A stretch of 5,857 nucleotides of DNA, taken from NCBI GenBank assembly GCA_002340515.1, contig DDMF01000167.1, positions 7,917 through 13,773 of the forward strand, read 5' to 3'. The position numbers and the translations under genes were made by a program. The notes under the pieces are model-generated. The model saw only the letters and a program-made list of their open reading frames with translations, was not told where the DNA came from and did not search any database. This stretch comes from Rhodobacteraceae bacterium UBA2553 (GTDB lineage: Bacteria > Pseudomonadota > Alphaproteobacteria > Rhodobacterales > Rhodobacteraceae). The stretch's first letter is position 1; each line of letters opens with the position of its first letter. Of this stretch, positions 1-4,803 are shown piece after piece.

Positions 1-412
1 CGCCGGCCACAACGGCACGCATGGCGGGGGCGGAAATCAGGTGCAAAAGATTCACGGTGATCATCACGTCAAACCCCTCCGCGCGCCAGTCGGGTTGGGT
101 TGCGTCGAGAAATTGCGCAATGCGCATATTACGCAGACCCGCTTGCGCCCGCCACGCATCAATGCTGTCCAGCCGTTCTGTGGCAATATCGGTGGGTTGC
201 CAGACGATACCGGGGAAGTTGCGCGCAAGGGAAATCGCGTGTTCGCCGGTGCCGGACGCCAGTTCCAGCGCATAGCCGTGTTTGGGCAAATAGGGGTGCA
301 AGGCGGCCAGGATCGGCGCAATATTGCGCGCGGCCGAAGGCGCGCTCAGGCGCCCATCCCGGACATCTTCATCGACAGTGAGCGCCACGGAATGTGGCGT
401 TTCCCCAGCCAT
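1..412 (-). CDS. DUF938-family class I SAM-dependent methyltransferase, N-terminal part (cut by left edge)
   Basis: Reading leftward from the ATG at 412-410, an uninterrupted frame gives 137 codons before the window ends, so only the N-terminal part is present. Family members are about 200-220 residues as I recall. Residues 23-32 (SAPSAARNIA) followed by the SAM-binding motif I at residues 48-59 (ALELASGTGEHA), then WQPTD at 71-75 and NLLHL at 121-125, match the pattern I know from DUF938 (PF06080) proteins, which are Rossmann-fold methyltransferases of unknown substrate. No signal peptide is seen, so a cytosolic enzyme is inferred. The start is supported by a GGAGG ribosome binding site five bases upstream. 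The gene is divergent from gloB, with 137 bases between the two starts. Family assignment is fairly secure; the methylated substrate cannot be told from sequence. Confidence 0.85.
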   Translation of the reverse strand, partial: MAGETPHSVALTVDEDVRDGRLSAPSAARNIAPILAALHPYLPKHGYALELASGTGEHAISLARNFPGIVWQPTDIATERLDSIDAWRAQAGLRNMRIAQFLDATQPDWRAEGFDVMITVNLLHLISAPAMRAVVAG

Positions 413-417
413 TGCAG

Positions 418-422
418 CCTCC
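418..422 (-). promoter_or_regulatory. Ribosome binding site of the methyltransferase gene
   Basis: On the minus strand this reads GGAGG, five bases before the ATG at 412. It fixes the start of the left-hand gene, which has no other well-placed start with such a signal nearby. Confidence 0.75.
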
Positions 423-441
423 AAACCGCTTTACCGCCCCA

Positions 442-470
442 CATAAATGAACCCTCATTTTTCCCGGCAA
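442..470 (-). promoter_or_regulatory. Candidate leftward promoter for the methyltransferase gene
   Basis: On the minus strand, TTGCCG (470-465) and TTTATG (447-442) are separated by 17 bases, giving a weak sigma-70-like pair (about 4 of 6 and 3 of 6 consensus matches). A transcript would start near 435, about 23 bases before the ATG. The dyad at 445-460 lies across the spacer and the -10 element, where a repressor could act. The assignment is from consensus matching only and is tentative. Confidence 0.3.
445..460. repeat. Perfect 6-bp inverted repeat (AAATGA-ACCC-TCATTT)
   Basis: AAATGA at 445-450 and TCATTT at 455-460 are exact reverse complements separated by four bases. The dyad sits in the divergent region over the candidate leftward promoter. 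On the plus strand it is followed by T's through 462, but the stem is AT-rich and no plus-strand gene precedes it, so an operator is a better guess than a terminator. Short dyads also occur by chance. Confidence 0.45.
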
Positions 471-486
471 AACGCATGTGTCACAC

Positions 487-529
487 GAACCAGTATTGAG
501 CCTTCCCGCGAATTGCGCAAGACTGGTTC
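487..529. repeat. 15-bp imperfect inverted repeat just upstream of gloB
   Basis: The left arm 487-501 (GAACCAGTATTGAGC) and right arm 515-529 (GCGCAAGACTGGTTC) pair at 13 of 15 positions. The outer 8 bp are perfect, with mismatches at 495/521 and 499/517, and the loop is 13 bases (502-514). The dyad ends ten bases before the gloB ribosome binding site. No U-rich tract follows on either strand, so it is not an obvious intrinsic terminator. It could be an operator or, if transcription starts further upstream, a hairpin in the gloB leader. Confidence 0.6.
496..524 (+). promoter_or_regulatory. Weak candidate promoter for gloB inside the dyad
   Basis: TTGAGC at 496-501 and AAGACT at 519-524 are 17 bases apart, with about 4 of 6 and 3 of 6 matches to the sigma-70 consensus. 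Each hexamer falls in one arm of the inverted repeat at 487-529. If this promoter is real, transcription would begin near 531, only just before the ribosome binding site, and the dyad would act as an operator and not as an RNA hairpin. Support is weak. Confidence 0.2.
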
Positions 530-538
530 CTCACCGTG

Positions 539-544
539 AAGGAG
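539..544 (+). promoter_or_regulatory. gloB: Ribosome binding site that sets the gloB start
   Basis: AAGGAG lies five bases before the ATG at 550. An in-frame ATG at 478 has no such signal and would add 24 residues that do not resemble glyoxalase II, so 550 is preferred. Confidence 0.85.
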
Positions 545-549
545 CGCCC

Positions 550-1362
550 ATGTCGTTTGCAACTGAGACCCCCGTTCAAACCCATCCTCTCGCTTCTGGG
601 CTAAGCTTGGTCACCATCCCTTATCTAGGCGATAACTATACCTATTTGCTGCATGATCCCGCCAGCGGCGCCACCGCCGTCGTCGATGTGGGCGAGGCCG
701 CCCCAATTGAGGCGGAACTGGCCAAGCGTGGCTGGCAATTGTCGGAAATCTGGCTGACCCATCACCATTGGGATCACATTGACGGGGTTACTGATCTGGT
801 GAAATCCACCGGAGCCCTTGTGGTTGGAGCCGAGGTGGACGCCCACCGCCTGCCCCCTTTGGCGCGTCCAATTGTGGCTGGGGACAGCTTTGAATTTGTC
901 GGACACCGCGTTGATATCATCGACGTGCCAGGCCACACCGTGGGCCATATCGCCTATCACCTGCCAACCAGTTCCGTCGCCTTCACCGGCGACAGCTTGA
1001 TGGCGCTGGGATGTGGGCGCCTGTTCGAAGGCACGCCTGATCAGATGTATGAAAGCCTGACGGCTCTTGCAAAACTGCCGCCCCATACCCAGATTTGTTC
1101 TGGCCATGAATACACGGCCGCCAACGCCGCTTTTGCGGTCACCATTGAACCTGACAACGCCGCCCTGGCCACGCGCCAGCATCAGATCGCCGCCAAACGT
1201 GCCAAAAATCAGCCCACTGTGCCGTCTCTTTTGTCACTGGAACTGGCCACAAACCCATATCTACGCGCTCATTTGCCCGAGGTGAAAGCCGCCATCGGCC
1301 TGCCGCGCGGCCCAAACACCGAGGTTTTCGCGGAAATCCGCCGCCGAAAAGACAGCTTTTAA
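550..1362 (+). CDS. gloB: Hydroxyacylglutathione hydrolase (glyoxalase II)
   Basis: This 270-residue protein is the second enzyme of the glyoxalase pathway: it hydrolyses S-D-lactoylglutathione to D-lactate and glutathione, completing methylglyoxal detoxification in the cytosol. It has the metallo-beta-lactamase fold signature THHHWDH at residues 70-76 (ligands H71, H73, D75, H76), then H129 in PGHT, D148 in TGDSL and H186 in SGHEYT, so the full binuclear metal site is present. GCGRLFEG at 154-161 is the usual glyoxalase II segment. The C-terminal HAGH domain ends with R/K-rich IRRRKDSF (263-270), matching the glutathione-binding tail of the family. Length is close to the usual 250-260 residues. 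It is divergent from the methyltransferase gene and 148 bases upstream of clpA. A related thioesterase function is possible, but the complete C-terminal domain favours true GloB. Confidence 0.95.
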   Translation: MSFATETPVQTHPLASGLSLVTIPYLGDNYTYLLHDPASGATAVVDVGEAAPIEAELAKRGWQLSEIWLTHHHWDHIDGVTDLVKSTGALVVGAEVDAHRLPPLARPIVAGDSFEFVGHRVDIIDVPGHTVGHIAYHLPTSSVAFTGDSLMALGCGRLFEGTPDQMYESLTALAKLPPHTQICSGHEYTAANAAFAVTIEPDNAALATRQHQIAAKRAKNQPTVPSLLSLELATNPYLRAHLPEVKAAIGLPRGPNTEVFAEIRRRKDSF

Positions 1363-1452
1363 AGGGGTATCACGCCAAATTCGCAAGAAATTGAGAATAA
1401 AAGGCTTGAAGAACCGCTGGGAAAACCGAAACTTAAACATATGAGGCCAATC

Positions 1453-1488
1453 TGGGGGGCCAAGACCCCACGCAGTGAAAATGCTGCG
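1453..1488 (+). other. Two small hairpins in the clpA leader
   Basis: TGGGG (1453-1457) can pair with CCCCA (1466-1470), and CGCAG (1471-1475) can pair with CTGCG (1484-1488). Both are 5-bp stems with 8-base loops, lying back to back and ending nine bases before the clpA ribosome binding site. No U-tract follows, so they are not terminators. They could shape the leader of the clpA transcript; at 5 bp each, chance is a serious alternative. In the rest of 1363-1510 I see no convincing promoter and no gene. Confidence 0.3.
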
Positions 1489-1496
1489 CAGATTAC

Positions 1497-1502
1497 GAGG
1501 AG
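1497..1502 (+). promoter_or_regulatory. clpA: Ribosome binding site that selects a GTG start for clpA
   Basis: GAGGAG is eight bases before the GTG at 1511. The nearer ATG at 1504 is out of frame with clpA and only one base from the GAGGAG. The in-frame ATG at 1475 lacks a good Shine-Dalgarno sequence. Together with the family N-terminus (PSFS), this makes GTG 1511 the likely start. Confidence 0.8.
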
Positions 1503-1510
1503 AATGCCAC

Positions 1511-3835
1511 GTGCCGTCCTTTTCTAAACCGCTCGAAGACGCCATTCACCACGCCCTAGGCCTGGCAAATGAGCGCAAACATGAATTGGCAACGCTGGAG
1601 CATTTGCTTTTGTCGCTGCTGGATGAACCAGATGCGGCCCGCGTGTTACAGGCGTGTTCCGTGGATCTCGGGGAATTGCGACAGGTTCTGCTCGAATTTA
1701 TCGACGAAGAACTGTCAACGCTGATCACCGATATTGATGGCAATGAAGCCGTGCCAACGGCCGCTTTTCAACGCGTGATCCAACGCGCCGCGATCCATGT
1801 GCAAAGCTCGGGCCGGACCGAAGTGACCGGCGCAAATGTGCTGGTGGCGATCTTTGCCGAACGCGAATCCAATGCGGCGTTTTTCCTGCAAGAACAGGAT
1901 ATGACCCGCTATGACGCGGTGAATTATATCGCACATGGGGTGGCAAAAGACCCCAGCTTTGGCGATCCGCGCCCGATTTCTGGCACCCCGGATTTCGAAG
2001 ACGAGATGTCCGAGGCGGAACCGGCTGAGGCCAAAGAAACTGCGCTGGGTAAATATTGCGTCGATCTGAACGCCAAAGCGCGTGAAGGCGAGATTGATCC
2101 GCTGATCGGTCGCGATCACGAGGTGGAACGCGCCATTCAGGTGCTGTGCCGTCGTCGTAAAAACAACCCGCTTTTGGTGGGCGATCCGGGCGTGGGCAAA
2201 ACCGCCATCGCCGAAGGTCTGGCCACCAAAATCATTGCCGGTGAAATCCCGGAAATCCTGTCGGAAACCACCATCTATTCGCTCGATATGGGCGCACTTT
2301 TGGCGGGAACACGCTATCGCGGTGACTTTGAAGAGCGCCTGAAAGCGGTGATGAAAGAGCTGGAAGATCACCCGGATGCGGTGCTGTTCATTGACGAAAT
2401 TCACACGGTGATTGGCGCGGGGGCCACGTCAGGTGGGGCGATGGATGCGTCAAACCTGCTGAAACCCGCGCTTCAGGGCGGGAAACTGCGCTGCATGGGG
2501 TCAACCACCTATAAAGAGTTCCGTCAGCATTTTGAAAAAGACCGCGCGCTAAGCCGTCGGTTCCAGAAAATTGACGTGAATGAACCCTCGGTCGATGATG
2601 CGATCAAGATCCTCAAGGGATTGAAGCCGTATTTCGAAGAGCATCACGGGGTGAAATACACCGCAGATGCGATCAAAACCGCGGTGGAGCTGTCGGACCG
2701 TTATGTGAACGACCGCAAACTGCCGGACAAAGCGATTGATGTGATTGATGAGGCCGGGGCCGCCCAACATCTGGTGGTGGAAAGCAAACGTCGCAAAAAC
2801 ATTGGTGTGAAGGAAATCGAAGCGGTTGTGGCCAAAATCGCCCGCATCCCACCGAAAAGCGTGTCGAAAGACGACGCCGAAACGCTGCGCGATCTGGAGA
2901 AATCCCTGAAACGTGTGGTGTTTGGTCAGGACAAGGCCATTGATGCGCTGTCCTCTGCGATCAAACTAGCCCGTGCCGGTCTGCGCGAACCCGAAAAACC
3001 CATTGGCAACTATCTGTTTGCCGGGCCAACAGGTGTGGGTAAAACCGAGGTCGCCAAACAGCTGGCGGACAATCTGGGTGTGGAACTTCTGCGCTTTGAC
3101 ATGTCGGAATATATGGAGAAACACGCCGTTTCGCGCCTGATTGGCGCCCCCCCCGGCTATGTCGGTTTCGATCAGGGCGGGCTTTTGACCGACGGTGTGG
3201 ATCAACATCCGCATTGTGTGCTGCTTCTGGATGAAATGGAAAAAGCGCATCCGGATGTCTATAATATCCTGTTGCAAGTCATGGATAATGGCGAGTTGAC
3301 GGATCACAACGGGCGCACGGTAAGCTTCCGTAATGTGGTTCTGATCATGACCTCAAACGCGGGGGCGTCGGAACAGGCTAAATCCGCCGTGGGCTTTGGT
3401 CGGGAACGTCGAACCGGTGAAGACACCGCCGCGATTGAGCGGACATTCACGCCCGAATTCCGCAACCGTCTGGACGCGGTAATCAGCTTTGCGCCCTTGG
3501 GCAAAGAGGTGATCTTGCAAGTGGTTGAGAAATTCGTGATGCAGCTTGAGGCACAGCTTTTGGACCGTGATGTGACAATTGATCTGACCCGTGCGGCGGC
3601 CGAATGGATTGCCGAGAAAGGCTATGATGACCGCATGGGCGCACGCCCATTGGCCCGTGTCATCCAAGAGTATATCAAAAAACCGCTGGCCGAAGAATTG
3701 CTGTTTGGCAAGCTTGCCAAGGGCGGCATGGTGCAGGTTGGCGTGAAAGCTGGCGAGCTGGATCTTCGTATGGAGAAACCCAAAAACGCCCAGCTTGGGT
3801 CAAAGAAAAAGCCGCCGCTTTTGACGGCGGACTAA
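1511..3835 (+). CDS. clpA: ATP-dependent Clp protease ATP-binding subunit ClpA
   Basis: This 774-residue class I Clp/Hsp100 protein is the hexameric AAA+ unfoldase that feeds substrates, including N-degron substrates delivered by ClpS, into the ClpP peptidase in the cytosol. Residues 1 to about 150 form the Clp N-domain. D1 has Walker A GDPGVGKT (224-231), Walker B with D295/E296, pore-loop YRG (269-271) and arginine fingers R349/R350. D2 has Walker A GPTGVGKT (505-512), Walker B with D574/E575, pore loop GAPPGYVG (545-552), R651/R653 and sensor-2 GAR (710-712). Only about 50 residues separate D1 from D2, so the ClpB/ClpC middle coiled coil is missing. The ClpP-docking loop appears to be VGFG (627-630), which also argues against ClpB. 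The GTG start is set by GAGGAG at 1497. No clpS lies directly upstream; gloB does. The stop codon overlaps the next start by one base. Confidence 0.96.
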   Translation: MPSFSKPLEDAIHHALGLANERKHELATLEHLLLSLLDEPDAARVLQACSVDLGELRQVLLEFIDEELSTLITDIDGNEAVPTAAFQRVIQRAAIHVQSSGRTEVTGANVLVAIFAERESNAAFFLQEQDMTRYDAVNYIAHGVAKDPSFGDPRPISGTPDFEDEMSEAEPAEAKETALGKYCVDLNAKAREGEIDPLIGRDHEVERAIQVLCRRRKNNPLLVGDPGVGKTAIAEGLATKIIAGEIPEILSETTIYSLDMGALLAGTRYRGDFEERLKAVMKELEDHPDAVLFIDEIHTVIGAGATSGGAMDASNLLKPALQGGKLRCMGSTTYKEFRQHFEKDRALSRRFQKIDVNEPSVDDAIKILKGLKPYFEEHHGVKYTADAIKTAVELSDRYVNDRKLPDKAIDVIDEAGAAQHLVVESKRRKNIGVKEIEAVVAKIARIPPKSVSKDDAETLRDLEKSLKRVVFGQDKAIDALSSAIKLARAGLREPEKPIGNYLFAGPTGVGKTEVAKQLADNLGVELLRFDMSEYMEKHAVSRLIGAPPGYVGFDQGGLLTDGVDQHPHCVLLLDEMEKAHPDVYNILLQVMDNGELTDHNGRTVSFRNVVLIMTSNAGASEQAKSAVGFGRERRTGEDTAAIERTFTPEFRNRLDAVISFAPLGKEVILQVVEKFVMQLEAQLLDRDVTIDLTRAAAEWIAEKGYDDRMGARPLARVIQEYIKKPLAEELLFGKLAKGGMVQVGVKAGELDLRMEKPKNAQLGSKKKPPLLTAD
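3812..3830 (+). promoter_or_regulatory. GC hairpin covering the ribosome binding site at the clpA/M23 junction
   Basis: CCGCCG (3812-3817) and CGGCGG (3825-3830) form a perfect 6-bp GC stem with a 7-base loop, in the last codons of clpA. The only Shine-Dalgarno-like sequence for the following gene, GGCGG at 3826-3830, lies in the right arm, four bases before the ATG at 3835. A ribosome finishing clpA would melt the stem, so this fits translational coupling through the TAATG overlap. The pairing is visible in sequence; the regulatory role is inference. Confidence 0.45.
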
Positions 3836-4803
3836 TGCGCCTCTTTTGGGCGCTGTTCTTAACATTGTGCGCTGCGGCCCCGGCCGTGGCGCGCGATCTT
3901 GTTTTTGCCCAGCCCATTGATTGCACGCTGGGCGACACCTGCTTTATCCTAAATCTTGTCGATGCAGACCCCGGCGATGGGGTGGCCGATTACACCTGTG
4001 GCACCCGGTCCTATGACACCCACAAAGGCACCGATTTTGCCCTGCCCTCACATGCGGCGATGGATAAAGGTGTTGATGTCTTGGCCGCCGCCCCCGGCCG
4101 TGTGCGGGGCCTGCGCGACGGTGTGAATGAAGCGATTTATGGCGCTGAGAACGCCCCTAATGTGGATGGAATCGAATGTGGCAATGGCGTGGTTGTGGAT
4201 CACGGTGGCGGCTGGGTCAGCCAATATTGCCATCTGCGCAACGGCAGCGTGACCGTGGAAAAAGGCCAATCCGTGCGCATGGGGCAAGTGCTGGGTCAGG
4301 TCGGTCTGTCAGGCAAAACGCAATATCCACATCTGCATATTTCCTTTCGAAAAAACGGTGAAGTGGTCGATCCCTTTGCCCCCAAGGCCCATGCCGAATG
4401 CGGGGACACAGCGACTGACGATCAACTGTGGCAGACCCCAATTGCCTATCCACAAGGCGGTATTGTATCCTCTGGGTTTGCCCCGGACGTCCCCAGTTAT
4501 GACGCCGTGAAATCCGGGGCCGCGCGACATGACAGCATCCCCCCCAACGCCCCCGCCCTTGTGGGGTGGAGCTTTATCTACGGCCCACGCGCAGGGGATA
4601 TCCTGCGCCTGCAAATCGACGGGCCAACCGGGGTGATCCTTGAAAAAGATGTGCTGTTGAAAAAGACGCAAGCGCTTGCATTTCGCGCCCTTGGCAAGAA
4701 AACCAAAACCCCTTGGCCCACGGGGCGCTATGCGGTGTCCAGTTGGTTGATCAGGGAAGGCACCGTCGTGGATGCCCACCGGTCTGAAATCGACCTGCGT
4801 TAA
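3835..4803 (+). CDS. Exported M23-family (LytM-type) metallopeptidase
   Basis: This 322-residue protein is predicted to cut peptidoglycan peptide cross-links in the periplasm. Residues 1-19 form a signal peptide (hydrophobic core WALFLTLCAAA, cleavage likely after AVA, before R20). The catalytic domain spans about 52-185 and has the LytM zinc motifs: H63xxxD67 (HKGTD), H133 in YCHL, and H166-L-H168 in PHLH. All expected zinc and catalytic residues are present, unlike the degenerate LytM regulators such as EnvC or NlpD, so it is probably active. Six cysteines remain after cleavage (30, 36, 55, 115, 132, 189), suggesting disulfides. Residues from about 205 to 322 form a second, beta-rich looking region that I do not recognise. 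The ATG overlaps the clpA stop (TAATG), so translation is probably coupled to clpA. The 3' end overlaps the convergent OmpA-domain gene by four bases. Confidence 0.88.
   Translation: MRLFWALFLTLCAAAPAVARDLVFAQPIDCTLGDTCFILNLVDADPGDGVADYTCGTRSYDTHKGTDFALPSHAAMDKGVDVLAAAPGRVRGLRDGVNEAIYGAENAPNVDGIECGNGVVVDHGGGWVSQYCHLRNGSVTVEKGQSVRMGQVLGQVGLSGKTQYPHLHISFRKNGEVVDPFAPKAHAECGDTATDDQLWQTPIAYPQGGIVSSGFAPDVPSYDAVKSGAARHDSIPPNAPALVGWSFIYGPRAGDILRLQIDGPTGVILEKDVLLKKTQALAFRALGKKTKTPWPTGRYAVSSWLIREGTVVDAHRSEIDLR
4800..4803. other. Four-base tail-to-tail gene overlap sharing TTAA
   Basis: The palindrome TTAA holds both stop codons: TAA at 4801-4803 for the M23 gene on the plus strand, and TAA at 4802-4800 for the OmpA-domain gene on the minus strand. 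There is therefore no intergenic space for a shared terminator. I see no hairpin with a U-tract immediately beyond either stop codon. Confidence 0.9.

Noticed and set aside
478..486. GTGT-C-ACAC palindrome as a CRP/FNR-type site
   Set aside because: The arms are only four bases and the spacing does not fit the known TGTGA-N6-TCACA or TTGAT-N4-ATCAA patterns.
41..499. Plus-strand open frame of 152 codons across the methyltransferase gene
   Set aside because: It lies opposite a recognisable DUF938 methyltransferase, has no family resemblance, and its composition looks like a shadow of the real frame.
478..549. Upstream in-frame ATG at 478 as the gloB start
   Set aside because: It has no Shine-Dalgarno sequence and would add 24 residues unlike glyoxalase II, while ATG 550 has AAGGAG at an ideal distance.
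625..1182. Minus-strand open frame of 185 codons inside gloB
   Set aside because: It is antisense to the GloB catalytic domain and has no recognisable motifs; it is treated as a shadow.
1405..1442. Heat-shock sigma factor promoter beginning with CTTGAA before clpA
   Set aside because: The -35-like CTTGAA at 1405 has no -10 element at suitable spacing; the AT-rich CATATG at 1438 is too far away.
1475..1510. In-frame ATG at 1475 as the clpA start
   Set aside because: It would add 12 residues (MKMLRRLRGECH) not expected in ClpA and lacks a clear ribosome binding site; GTG 1511 has GAGGAG and the family N-terminus.
1715..2404. Minus-strand open frame of 229 codons inside clpA
   Set aside because: It is antisense to conserved ClpA coding sequence in GC-rich DNA, where long antisense frames are common, and the translation resembles no family I know.
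1511..3835. Assignment of the large ATPase as ClpB or ClpC
   Set aside because: There is no middle coiled-coil domain between the two ATPase modules, and a ClpP-docking-type loop is present, which fits ClpA.
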